Source: Nocardia suismassiliense (GTDB lineage: Bacteria; Actinomycetota; Actinomycetes; Mycobacteriales; Mycobacteriaceae). Taken from it: DNA of 64,000 bases. The notes under the pieces are model-generated. The model saw nothing but the letters and a program-made list of their open reading frames with translations, did no database searches and had not been told where the DNA came from. Made by a program: the position numbers and the translations under genes. Position 1 is the stretch's first letter. Every line of letters starts with the position of its first letter. Of the stretch, positions 26,468 to 35,890 are shown one piece after another. The DNA lies in the NCBI RefSeq assembly GCF_900269665.1, contig NZ_LT985361.1:3763982-3827981 (forward strand). Reading direction: 5' to 3'.

Positions 26468-28744
26468 TTACGGTCGGTGATTCGAGCGGCGCAGATTCAG
26501 CGCGACGCGCCCGCTCTGGCGGTCGATCGCGCACCAGGCGCCTGCGGATGGGTCGCCGAGGACGAGATCCGCCCGTCCCGGCTGTTGACCGAGCACGAGC
26601 CGGTCGATGCGGAGCACCCCATCGGGGTCGAGCGGTGTCATCCGCAAAATGTTCTCCAGTGCCGAAATCGGCAGCGGCGGTTCGGGAGCGGGCTCGGCCG
26701 CCCACACATCGGCGGCCTCGGTGTGCTGCACCGAGGCGGTGAGCGTGCCGCCGGGATGCCGTCGCCACTGCGCCAGGCGCACTATCGCGCCGCGCCAGCG
26801 CAGCGGGCCCGGCGGCGCGGGGATCGGTTCGCCCGCCGAGGCCGGGATCGCGAGCGGCGGTGGTTCGCGCGGATCGCCGTAGCGCACGGTCAGCCGGGCG
26901 ACCGCGGTATCACCCGCGTGCACCGACACCGCGATCGATCGGCCGTCCGCGTCGACCTCGGCGCGGCGCTCGAGCGCTAGCGTGCCGCCGACGAGACGCA
27001 GTCCTGCGGGATTCACCGTTATCCCGGTGAGCTCGCGTGGTTGCTCCGGCACCAGCCAGGCACAGCTTCGCAGCACGTTCTCCAACAGGATCGTCACCGG
27101 CAGCGCGGGATCGCCGTGGACGAGGAAGTCCGTGGCGATCGGCGTGGTGTCGGCGCTGAAACCGAGCTCGGCGATCAGTGTGGACCCTGGCCGCCACCGC
27201 AACGGTTCGCCGCGGTGGAAGATCTTCGGATACACCTCGTCGAAGCCGGGCAGCCCGGGCTCGACCGTGAATTGACCGGCCTGCGCGAGGCTTACCCCCG
27301 GGCCGATGGGTCCGAGGAAGGCGGCCTCGCCGACGTGCGGGGCGAGCAGCTCCGCGTTCCAGCGCGCCAAACCCTCGGCCGGGTCCATGGCGGGCATGTA
27401 CTTCAGCGCGGCGTCCATATTGGACGACACGCTCAGGTCGCGCCAGAGCGGCCAGCAGACCGTGAGGACATCCAGTTCGCTGGTTGCCTTGGCCCACAAG
27501 CCGATTCGCGCCAGCGCCTCGTTGGCCGCCGCGTAGTCCAGCTCGCCGACCATGCCGCCGAGCCGTCCGGTCAGCGAACCGGAGGCGCAGAGGAATCTCG
27601 GTTTGCGCTCGCGTAGCGCGGTGACCAGTCGCAGAAAACCGGTGACCTTGACCGAGATGCCCGCCAGGAAGTCGATGTCGGACTTCTTCGGCAGCCGCGC
27701 GGGCCGGTCGACCCCGGCCAGGTAGACCACGCCCGCCAGTGGCGGCCCGATCTCGTCCAACAGCCGGTCGAGATCGGCTGGATCGGCATGGTCGCAGCGC
27801 GAATAGCGCAGTGGCAGACCGGATTCGGCGACCGAGCGCAGATTCGCCTGCAACGCGCGCAGGTTCGCCAGTTTGCCGAGCCGCCCGCGGACCTCGCGAC
27901 CCCGCCCGGTGCCCGCCGCGGCGCGGAGGTGCTCCTGCCGATACGCCTCGAATCCAGCTTCGTCCAAGCCGAGCCAGTCCTCGGTGCCGACCGGTGGTTG
28001 CGCCCGCCCGGTCACCACGACCCGGCAGCCGTGCTCGCGGGCGAGCGCCCGCGCCAGTTCGAATCCGATCCCGGTACCGCCACCGCAGACGAGCACGACA
28101 TCGTCCTCGGTGAGGGTGACCGTCGGCGCCGCGACCGGCTCGGGCCGCGGCACCAGCATCCGCCGGACACCGTCGCGATAGCCGATCTCGGCGGGGCCGC
28201 GCGCATACAGTTCGGCGGCGACGAGATCGGCAAGTTCCGCGAGATCCGGTCGCGCCACGTCGATTACGCGCGCGTTGACGTTCGGGATCTCGCGGGGGAG
28301 GGTCTTGGCCAGACCGGCCCAGAGTCCGCCGAGCGGCTGGTAGATCGGGTCGCCGCGGTAGCCGGACTCGCCGTCCAGGTAGGTCACCGCGAGGTAGGCG
28401 AGCCTGCGGGCGTCGACCTCCTCGGCCCAGTCCGGGTAGCAGTGCCGCAACAGCGCGAGCGTGCGCGTCACGGCCTTGTCCGCCGCGTGCGGATCGCGGG
28501 GGTCGAAACGGTCGGGCAGCGTCAGGTCGACGATCGCGTCCGGCGCACCGGGTTCGCCCGGCCGCCAGCACACGGCGCCACGCCGGGCGAGGGCGACCGA
28601 GACCGACTCGGCCGCCGCGTCGGTGCCGTTGCAGACGGCGACCCTGCGCCCGGCGAGACGGTGCGGCGAGTCAAGCACGGGGGCAGGCACATTCACCCAG
28701 CGGAAGCGCCGGACCGTCGCCCCGTCATCGAGATCGTGCGTCAC
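26468..28744 (-). CDS. Ketoreductase - dehydratase protein of a PUFA-like synthase
   Basis: A 758-residue protein. Residues 1-205 form a structural Rossmann-like half. Residues about 210-470 are the active KR, with LVCGGGTGIG (221-227) and the Ser/Tyr pair CASGSLTG...LDYAAANE (Tyr404). Residues about 515-750 are a hotdog dehydratase, with LVHGDPALP at 541-549. The His...Asp-Pro-x-x-Pro pattern resembles the FabA-type DH domains of PfaC more than modular PKS DH. It starts with GTG overlapping the P450 stop (GTGA). It likely supplies reduction and dehydration in trans to the large synthase, alongside the KR and DH already in that protein. Confidence 0.8.
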   Translation of the reverse strand: MTHDLDDGATVRRFRWVNVPAPVLDSPHRLAGRRVAVCNGTDAAAESVSVALARRGAVCWRPGEPGAPDAIVDLTLPDRFDPRDPHAADKAVTRTLALLRHCYPDWAEEVDARRLAYLAVTYLDGESGYRGDPIYQPLGGLWAGLAKTLPREIPNVNARVIDVARPDLAELADLVAAELYARGPAEIGYRDGVRRMLVPRPEPVAAPTVTLTEDDVVLVCGGGTGIGFELARALAREHGCRVVVTGRAQPPVGTEDWLGLDEAGFEAYRQEHLRAAAGTGRGREVRGRLGKLANLRALQANLRSVAESGLPLRYSRCDHADPADLDRLLDEIGPPLAGVVYLAGVDRPARLPKKSDIDFLAGISVKVTGFLRLVTALRERKPRFLCASGSLTGRLGGMVGELDYAAANEALARIGLWAKATSELDVLTVCWPLWRDLSVSSNMDAALKYMPAMDPAEGLARWNAELLAPHVGEAAFLGPIGPGVSLAQAGQFTVEPGLPGFDEVYPKIFHRGEPLRWRPGSTLIAELGFSADTTPIATDFLVHGDPALPVTILLENVLRSCAWLVPEQPRELTGITVNPAGLRLVGGTLALERRAEVDADGRSIAVSVHAGDTAVARLTVRYGDPREPPPLAIPASAGEPIPAPPGPLRWRGAIVRLAQWRRHPGGTLTASVQHTEAADVWAAEPAPEPPLPISALENILRMTPLDPDGVLRIDRLVLGQQPGRADLVLGDPSAGAWCAIDRQSGRVALNLRRSNHRP

Positions 28745-30087
28745 GTCCGGACGACCGGTTCCAGCCGCATCCGCACGCCGGGCTGCGGCCGCAGCGATAC
28801 CAGCCCGGTGGGCAGGACGTGCTCACCCGACGCCAGGCTCAGCCGGTAGCGCTGCGCGACCATCGCGACGGTCAGCTGCAACTCCAAGGTGGCCAGATGA
28901 CTGCCGATGCACCGGCGTGCACCACCGCCGAAGGGCAGGTACGAGTACCGCTTCGGGCCGGCCCCGGCCGGGCAGAACCGCTCCGGGTCGAACGCCTCCG
29001 GCGTGTCCCAGACCGCCGGATTGTGGTGGGCCGCGTACGGCGGGATCAGCACGCTCGTGCCCGCGGGCACGTGGTAGCCGCCGATCTCGTCGTCCGCGAT
29101 GGCCTCCCTGGGGAACAGCCAGATCGGCGGATTGAGCCGCAGCGACTCGTCCACGACCTGCCGCAGATACGGCAGGTTCGCCAGGTCTTCGACGGTCGGC
29201 GTGCGGCCGTCGAGCACGGTGTCCAGTTCGTCGGTCAGCTTGCGCCGCACATCGACGTGCTGGGCGATCGAGTACAGCGTCCACGCCAGGCCGCAGCCGG
29301 TGGTCTCGTGCCCGGCCATGAAGTGGGTCTTCAGCTCGGCCCGGATCGCCCGGCGGTCCCACGGTTTGCCGGTATCGGGGTCGCGCGCCGCGAGCAACGC
29401 GTTGACCAGGTTGTCGTCGTCGGTGCCCTGCTGCGCGGTGATGACGTCGTCGATGACAGTGTTCAGCACGGCCTGATAACGCTTGAGGTCGCGTTGATAG
29501 CGGGTGGGCACCCACTGCGGCAGCATCTGCTCCACCTTGCCGGTGATGATCATCGCCTTGAGCGAGAAGCGCACCGCGGGCACCAGTTCCTCGGCGCGGT
29601 CGCGCAGGTCGATACCGAACAGCGCGCGGCTGAGCACACCCATGGACAGCCACATCAGGTCGTCGGTGATATCGATGACCTCACCGCGCTCGGCGGGGCC
29701 GGACCAGCGCGCCAGCAGGTCCTCGACGCAGTCGGTGATGATCGGCGCGGCCGCTTCGATCCTGGCGCGCTGAAAGAACGGCTGGCTGAGCTGCTTGCGC
29801 TTGCGCCACTCCGCGCCGTCGGTGGTCAGCATGCCCCGGCCCATGAACAGGTTGAAGCCCTGGTAGAAGCGGCCGCGCCGGTAGTTGTCCGGATTGTCTT
29901 GCAGCACATGCTTGATCGCACTCGGCTCGGTGAGCTGGTGCACGAGATACGGCCCGAGCTTCACCCGGACGATGCCGCCGTACTTGCCTTGCAGATCGGT
30001 GATCAGGCCGAGCGAATTGCTCTTGAACTTGCTCAGCGCGCCCATCAGGTGGTCACCCTCTGGCCCTGGGGCTTGCCGGTCAACCAT
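28741..30087 (-). CDS. Cytochrome P450 (first of the operon), fatty-acid-hydroxylase-like
   Basis: A 448-residue P450 with a complete catalytic set: I-helix AGHETT (258-263), ESLR (314-317) and FGGGARRCIG with Cys393. The haem loop FGGGARRC and the tail SLRPQPGVRMRLEP are like CYP102/CYP4-type fatty-acid and terpene hydroxylases rather than small soluble actinobacterial P450s. The start is ATG 30087, inside the end of the synthase gene (overlap 8 bases, GGGAG upstream), so the two are coupled; an in-frame start at 30222 is unlikely. It probably hydroxylates or further oxidises the acyl chain made by the synthase. No ferredoxin gene lies in the window. Confidence 0.92.
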   Translation of the reverse strand: MVDRQAPGPEGDHLMGALSKFKSNSLGLITDLQGKYGGIVRVKLGPYLVHQLTEPSAIKHVLQDNPDNYRRGRFYQGFNLFMGRGMLTTDGAEWRKRKQLSQPFFQRARIEAAAPIITDCVEDLLARWSGPAERGEVIDITDDLMWLSMGVLSRALFGIDLRDRAEELVPAVRFSLKAMIITGKVEQMLPQWVPTRYQRDLKRYQAVLNTVIDDVITAQQGTDDDNLVNALLAARDPDTGKPWDRRAIRAELKTHFMAGHETTGCGLAWTLYSIAQHVDVRRKLTDELDTVLDGRTPTVEDLANLPYLRQVVDESLRLNPPIWLFPREAIADDEIGGYHVPAGTSVLIPPYAAHHNPAVWDTPEAFDPERFCPAGAGPKRYSYLPFGGGARRCIGSHLATLELQLTVAMVAQRYRLSLASGEHVLPTGLVSLRPQPGVRMRLEPVVRT

Positions 30088-33000
30088 GCGTTTCTCCCGA
30101 AGTGTGGAACGTTCCGTCGGCGGGGTCGACATAACCGAGTACTTTCGCCCCGATGTCCTTGATCTGCGCGACCACGCCGCCGTCCGGTCGGGCGGCCACG
30201 AAGCGGTTCGAGGCCGGACCATCCAACGTGAACTCGGCGGGGGTCGCGTACAGCTCGAGCGGGCCCGCTTGGGCCAGTTCGATATCGTTCGCCTGCTGGT
30301 ACAGATCGATGCGGCGCACCGAGGTGGGCACCGCCACCGGCAGCAGCCCGGCTTTCGTCGGGTGCAGCGCGCCCATCCTGGCCATGCCGTCGAGCAGAAG
30401 GCTCGGCATGCGGAACGTCGACCACACCGGATCCGCGTCGCTCAGCTCCGGCCGGAACCTGGCCCGCGCGCCGCGCGGATGGGTGCGGGTGCCGGTGGTG
30501 CAGACGAACGGCCCGGACAGGCGCACCGGCGAGCCGGGCAGGTGATAGGGGTCCGGTACGGCGCATTCGGCCGGATCGGCAGTCCAGTCCTGCCAGCGCA
30601 GCGCCGTGTTCGCCGTGCGGGCGAGCAGCACGCGACAGGTGAAGTGCGGCTTGTCCTTCGTGAGGACCAACCCGGTCGGCGCGACGATGTCCGAGGTGAT
30701 GCGCACGTCGATGGTGACCAGGTCCGCGGTCGCGGTAGCGACGCTCGCGTGAATGCGTTTCGGCGGGACCTCGAGATCCGGGCGTACCTGGACGAAGCGC
30801 TCGAACACCAGGTCCTCGAAGCCGATCACGACGAGTTCGGGGCGCAGCGACAGGGCGGCTTCCGCGGCGATCTCGGTGACGAAAAGGCCTGGCAGCGTTG
30901 CGTGCCCGCGGACCGTGTGGCCGTACAGGTAGCCGTCGGCCTGCTCGGTCATCGCACACTCGTAGACCGCGGTGTCCTCGGTGCGCGACACGGTGTGGCG
31001 CAGGTGGTGATCGCGCGTTCGGGCGGCGCCGGTGAAGAACTCGGGGTAGAAGGACGCCACCGTGCGCCGCTCCGCGGCACCGAGATGCACGATGTGCGGC
31101 ACCCGTTCGGCCGCGTGCAGTTCGCGGACGAAATGGTGAATGCCTTCGGCCACCGCCATATTCGAGTAGGAGTCGGCGCGTTCGTAGTACTTGCTGATGA
31201 GATCGCCCGCGCCCATCCCGGTGCCGCTCCACAACGTCCACCCGATGGTCACCTCGTCTCGGCCCTGTACCCGTGCCGCGAATTCGCCTGCAGTGGCGAG
31301 GAAATCGTTGCCAGCCGCGTAGTCGCTCTCGCCGCGCTGGCCGAAGAAGCCGAGCAGCGAACCGAAGCTGCACCACAGGCCGACGGGGGTGTGCGCGAGG
31401 GCCTTCTTCAGGTTGCGGTGCGAGCGCAGCTTCAGGTCACGCACGGCGCGGAACGCCGCGAAGTCCTTGCGGGGCAACAACGCCGAGTTGTTCTTGCCCG
31501 CCGCGTTGATCAGCAGATCGATGCCGGACTCGGTGGCCAGGATCTCGCCGATCGCCCGGCGCACCGAGGTCTCGTCGGTGACATCGCAGGTCAAGTACCG
31601 GACCCGGGCGGCGCCGCAGAGCCGCGCCATCGCGTCGATGTTGCCGCGGGCCGCTCGCGCGTCGAGCATGCGGTTGAACTCGCGGTTCAGCGTCGCGACC
31701 GGAGTGCCCGGCCGGGTCGCCAGCTGGTCGCGCAGCCAGTGCTTGCGGCCTGCGGCGAACTCGGCGTCGGTCGCGGTGAACGTGTCCGCCGGATAGTCGT
31801 CGAGCGGGTTGCTGCCCAGCAGATACAGCTTCGGGCCGAAGTCCGCGGCCAGCGCCTTGACCAACTCCGCGGTGATGCCCCTGGCGCCGCCGACCGCGAC
31901 GACCACGGAGGACGCGGACAACCGCGGGCCGGTCTCGGCGAGGTCGAGCCGGCGTTCGACGAGGGTGTAGGCGCAGCGGGTGCCCGAACGGTCGAAGACC
32001 ACCGGCAACACCCGGTTTCGGCGGGTCTCCGCCTCGACGAGCAGTGCCCCTGCTGTCACGTCCTGCGTCGTGGTGACCAGCGCGAACCGCTCCGTGTCCG
32101 GTGCTTCCAGATGGGCGGCCTTCATCAGCCCGGTGAACAGTCCGCTGTAGGGGTGCGGTACCTCGCGGTGCAGACCGCCGAGCAGTAGTGCGAACACCGA
32201 GGCGTGCTCGGCCCGGCGCAGCACCAGGAACAACAGATCGTGCAACGCCTCCACCGCGGGCGCGCCCTCGGTCAGGCAGCTCGCCACGGGTGCCGACGCG
32301 GCCAGATCGACCAGTACCCGAACATCTTTCGGCGTGCGACCGGCGAGCGCGGCGTCCACCGCGTCCTCGGTGGCCGGCGTGCCGCACAGCACGATCGCGT
32401 CGTCCGGGAGTGGGCCGAGCGCGGCGACGAGTTCCGGATCGTCGGTGAGCAGGACGACGCCGGCGGGCAGGAAGGGCAGGGCCGGGCGGATCGCCTCGGC
32501 CGGTACCGGAACCAACTCGGGGACATGACGTTTCACCTTGCATGCGGCACCGGGGCCATAGGCATCCGGCACGCTGAATCGCTCGGGCAGCGGCGTGGCC
32601 TCGGTAGCGGGGATGGTGAGGCCGATCCGGGTCGCCGGGGTATCCGGCTCGCCGTGGCACACCACATCCGCCGAGCCGCTGCCGGTCAGCAGCAGGCGAA
32701 GGACCTCCAGCCCGCCCGCGGCACCGAGGTAGCGTGCGGTCGCCGGCGCGGGAACGCCGCATTCGACGTGGGCCGCAGCGGATTTCGCCGTCTTGTCCAC
32801 GACACCGATCTCGTCCACGATGGCGAGGATCGGCATCCCTGACGCCACCGCGACCTCCTCGGTGGCCAGCGCGAACAAGAACGCGCCGTCGGCGGGGGCC
32901 GTGTCCGGCAGCAGCTCGGCGAGCAGCGGCCGCAATTCGGCCAGATCGTTGCCGTTGATACCGCCCGCGAGCGCGACATCGATATCGCCCGCGCGCAGGT

Positions 33001-35890
33001 ACTGGCAGGCCACATCGAAAGCGGACAGCGTGGAGGCCAGGCCCGCGTCCAGGGTGAGGTTCGGCCCGTGCAGGTCGAAGTAGTTCGCCAGCCTGGCCGA
33101 GATGATGTTCGGCATGATCCCGGAGAACGAATCCTCGTTGGACGGTGGGACCAGTTGCCGTGCGTGTTCGGACAGGCCGTCGAGCAGCTTCGGCAGCAGG
33201 TCGGACTCGGCCAGCCGGGGGTTGCGGTAGAGCGCGCCCGAGATGTCGTCCAAGTAGCAGCGGTTGGCGTACAGCATGCCCGCCCGGGTCGGGCCGAGAT
33301 TGCCGACGAATACACCGGTCCGGTCCGCGTGGTCCTGCCAGGAGTCGCCGAGCTGCTGACGCAGTTGGTGACCGCACTCCAGGATCATCAGCTGGCAGCG
33401 GTCCACGGTCCGCACGGTCGGCGGTGGCAGCCGCACCTTGTCGAAGGTCGGCGTCGGGTACTTCGCGCCGAAGCTGTCGGCCGGGCCGGGGCCGGTGCCG
33501 CGCAGCCAGGCCTCGATCGCGGTCCGATCGGCCAGGCCGGGCAGGTGGGCCGCCCAGCCGACGATCGCGATCCGGCCGGCGCGCCGCTTCGACGCGGTCT
33601 TCGTCGGGACCGCGGCCGGATGCTGCTCGGACAGCAGCAGATGGGCGTTGGTGCCACCGAAACCGAAGCCGGTAACCGCGACTGTGCGCGGGCGGTCCTG
33701 CCGCGCGGGCAGCGCCCGCGCCTCGGTCGGGATGGTCAGCCGGGATCGGTCGGCCGCGAAGTCGACCGGCGGTGCGGTGAAACGGAATTGGGGCGGCACG
33801 ACGCCGTAGCGCAGGCCGAGGGTGGCCTCGATCAGCGACACCACGCCCGCTGCCCACCCGGTGTGCCCGATCAGCGACTTGTTCGAGGTGACCGGAATCG
33901 CCTCGGCGCCATAGCTTTCGTGCAGGGTCTTCAGCTCGGCCGTGTCGCCGGCCGGAGTGCCGGTGGCGTGCGCGATGATCCAGTCCACCGGGATCGGCGG
34001 GTCGGTCTCGCGAGCCCGCGCGATCGCCCGGGCTTGGCCCTTGGGGTTCGGCGCGTAGATCGCCTTGCCCTTGCCGTCGGAGGAGGTGCCGGTGCTGCGC
34101 AGCACGCCGAGCACGTCGTCGCCGTCCGCGCGGGCCCGGCTCAGTCGCTTGAGCACGACCACGGCCGCGCCGTCGGCGAAGATGACCCCGTCCGCGTCGC
34201 GGTCCAGCGAGCGCACCTCGCCCTTCTTGGACAGGCCACGCAGTTTGGAGAACAACACCGTGCCGCGCGGGCCGAGCGCGAAGGCGCCGCCGCAGACCGC
34301 GAGGTCGACCGCGCCGTCGAGCAGGGCCTTGGCCCCGATATCCACGGCATAGAGCGAGGACGAGCACGCGGTGTCCACCATCTGCACCGTGGTCGCCGCC
34401 GGCAGCACACCATCGATGGCCAGCCTGCCCACCCGATGCGGCAGGAAGCGGGCCACGTTGTCGTCGGCGCCGCGCCGATACCGTTCGCCGAGGGTGGCCG
34501 CGACCTCCGCGCGCAGGAAATCCCGTGACGCGGGCGCCAGTTCGGCGAGCACGGTGTTTGCCCGGTGCACGGCGGCCGCGAGCACGCCCGCCTCTTCCAG
34601 GTGCTGGTTGCCGTCGGGGGTGTAGCCGATGACGGCGCGGAATCGATCGGCCGACCGGGTGCCGACGCCGCGCATGGCCTGAATCACGCTGTGCCGCAAC
34701 CAGGATGTGGTGAACTCGTGGTTGCCGACGGGATCGGCGGGATCGAATCCGCCCTCGGTGGGCGCGAATTCGGTGATGAATACGCACCGGTCTTGATACG
34801 CCTTGTCCTCCGCGCTGTCGTCGGCGGAGTGGAACGAATCCCGTTCCCAGCGGTCCACCGGCACCGGGACGAACAGGTCGGCGCCGGTATTGCGCAACTC
34901 CCAGAACTCTTCCGGACTGTTCGCGCCGGCCACGGCCATACCGATACCGACGATCGCGATCTCGTCGTCTTCGACGGGGATCTCCGGCTCGGTGACCGAG
35001 GTCGTGACGACCGGTCGTGCGTCTACCCGCTCGGGCCGTGCGACCGCGGCGCTGGGCACCGGTTCGGTACCCACGGCGGCTTGCCCGGGAACCGTTGTCT
35101 CCGAGGCAGGTTCGGCCGGCGCCGACAGCAGCGGCACACCGAGCGAAAGGCCGCCGTCGGCGAGCACGGTCTGCCCGGTGATCCACCGCGCCTGCTCGCT
35201 CGCCAGGAAGACCACCAGATCCGCGAATTCCGCTGGGGTGCCGAGCCTTCCGAGTGGCGTCGCCGCACCGATCGCCCGCTGCATCGCCGCCGCCTCCGGG
35301 AAGGCGTCGGCTACGTCGCTGACCAGCATCGCGGCCGAGGCGGTGTTGACCCGGATGCCCGCCGTGGCATAACGCGCGGCCAGGTATCGGGTCATCGTCT
35401 CCATCGCCGCCTTGGCGGGGGCGCACGCGAGGTAGTTCGCCATCACGAACTGCGAACCACCCAGGGCGGAGATGTTGACGATCGCGCCCCGGCCCTGCCG
35501 CCGCATCAACTCCGCGGCGTGCTGCGAACAACGCAGTGCGCCTTTGACATTCGTGTCCCAGCCCAGATCGAGCTGTTCGTCGGTGACCTCGTCGTCCGGC
35601 ACCAGGGCGCCGGAGGCCGCGTTGTTCACCAGGATGTCCAGCCGGCCGAACCGCTCGTCGATCTCGGCGAACATGCGGGTGACCTGATCGGGCCGCGCCA
35701 CCGAGCCGCGGATCAACTCGATCCGGCCGAGCGCGCCGAGTTCGCGCGCGGTCTCCTTGGCCGCCTCATGCGAGTGGAAGTAGTTCACGACCACGTCCGC
35801 GCCGCGTTCGAGCAGCGCGGTGGTGATGGCCTTGCCGACGCCGTGCGCCCCACCGGTGACCAGTGCCAGCTTGCCGCGTAGCTCAGACAT
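30080..35890 (-). CDS. PUFA-like iterative synthase: FabL-type ER - KS - CLF-like KS - KR - DH
   Basis: A 1936-residue multienzyme. Residues 1-255 are an SDR with TGGAHGVG and Tyr153-x6-Lys160 (NYLACAPAKAAMETMTRYLA), the spacing of FabI/FabL enoyl reductases. Residues 308-755 are an active KS: DTACSSS (Cys509), AHATGTPAGD (His641), KSLIGHTGWAAG (His676). Residues 772-1035 are a second KS with DAGLAST, so Gly950 replaces Cys, as in chain-length factors. Residues about 1050-1320 have no clear activity (possibly structural). Residues 1325-1600 are a KR (VVAVGGARGIT, Tyr1524 in SDYAAGN). Residues 1630-1930 are a DH with GHTVRGHATLP (His1658) and LLLDGM. There is no AT or ACP; both are on the overlapping upstream gene. 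It probably builds an acyl chain iteratively. Confidence 0.85.
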   Translation of the reverse strand: MSELRGKLALVTGGAHGVGKAITTALLERGADVVVNYFHSHEAAKETARELGALGRIELIRGSVARPDQVTRMFAEIDERFGRLDILVNNAASGALVPDDEVTDEQLDLGWDTNVKGALRCSQHAAELMRRQGRGAIVNISALGGSQFVMANYLACAPAKAAMETMTRYLAARYATAGIRVNTASAAMLVSDVADAFPEAAAMQRAIGAATPLGRLGTPAEFADLVVFLASEQARWITGQTVLADGGLSLGVPLLSAPAEPASETTVPGQAAVGTEPVPSAAVARPERVDARPVVTTSVTEPEIPVEDDEIAIVGIGMAVAGANSPEEFWELRNTGADLFVPVPVDRWERDSFHSADDSAEDKAYQDRCVFITEFAPTEGGFDPADPVGNHEFTTSWLRHSVIQAMRGVGTRSADRFRAVIGYTPDGNQHLEEAGVLAAAVHRANTVLAELAPASRDFLRAEVAATLGERYRRGADDNVARFLPHRVGRLAIDGVLPAATTVQMVDTACSSSLYAVDIGAKALLDGAVDLAVCGGAFALGPRGTVLFSKLRGLSKKGEVRSLDRDADGVIFADGAAVVVLKRLSRARADGDDVLGVLRSTGTSSDGKGKAIYAPNPKGQARAIARARETDPPIPVDWIIAHATGTPAGDTAELKTLHESYGAEAIPVTSNKSLIGHTGWAAGVVSLIEATLGLRYGVVPPQFRFTAPPVDFAADRSRLTIPTEARALPARQDRPRTVAVTGFGFGGTNAHLLLSEQHPAAVPTKTASKRRAGRIAIVGWAAHLPGLADRTAIEAWLRGTGPGPADSFGAKYPTPTFDKVRLPPPTVRTVDRCQLMILECGHQLRQQLGDSWQDHADRTGVFVGNLGPTRAGMLYANRCYLDDISGALYRNPRLAESDLLPKLLDGLSEHARQLVPPSNEDSFSGIMPNIISARLANYFDLHGPNLTLDAGLASTLSAFDVACQYLRAGDIDVALAGGINGNDLAELRPLLAELLPDTAPADGAFLFALATEEVAVASGMPILAIVDEIGVVDKTAKSAAAHVECGVPAPATARYLGAAGGLEVLRLLLTGSGSADVVCHGEPDTPATRIGLTIPATEATPLPERFSVPDAYGPGAACKVKRHVPELVPVPAEAIRPALPFLPAGVVLLTDDPELVAALGPLPDDAIVLCGTPATEDAVDAALAGRTPKDVRVLVDLAASAPVASCLTEGAPAVEALHDLLFLVLRRAEHASVFALLLGGLHREVPHPYSGLFTGLMKAAHLEAPDTERFALVTTTQDVTAGALLVEAETRRNRVLPVVFDRSGTRCAYTLVERRLDLAETGPRLSASSVVVAVGGARGITAELVKALAADFGPKLYLLGSNPLDDYPADTFTATDAEFAAGRKHWLRDQLATRPGTPVATLNREFNRMLDARAARGNIDAMARLCGAARVRYLTCDVTDETSVRRAIGEILATESGIDLLINAAGKNNSALLPRKDFAAFRAVRDLKLRSHRNLKKALAHTPVGLWCSFGSLLGFFGQRGESDYAAGNDFLATAGEFAARVQGRDEVTIGWTLWSGTGMGAGDLISKYYERADSYSNMAVAEGIHHFVRELHAAERVPHIVHLGAAERRTVASFYPEFFTGAARTRDHHLRHTVSRTEDTAVYECAMTEQADGYLYGHTVRGHATLPGLFVTEIAAEAALSLRPELVVIGFEDLVFERFVQVRPDLEVPPKRIHASVATATADLVTIDVRITSDIVAPTGLVLTKDKPHFTCRVLLARTANTALRWQDWTADPAECAVPDPYHLPGSPVRLSGPFVCTTGTRTHPRGARARFRPELSDADPVWSTFRMPSLLLDGMARMGALHPTKAGLLPVAVPTSVRRIDLYQQANDIELAQAGPLELYATPAEFTLDGPASNRFVAARPDGGVVAQIKDIGAKVLGYVDPADGTFHTSGETHG

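Noticed and set aside
29885..32188. A 767-residue plus-strand frame
   Set aside because: Shadow of the synthase and P450 genes; no domain and implausible composition.
31437..35531. A 1364-residue alternative frame on the same strand as the PUFA-like synthase
   Set aside because: Arg/Gly-rich frame-shifted reading of the synthase; all catalytic motifs are in the other frame.
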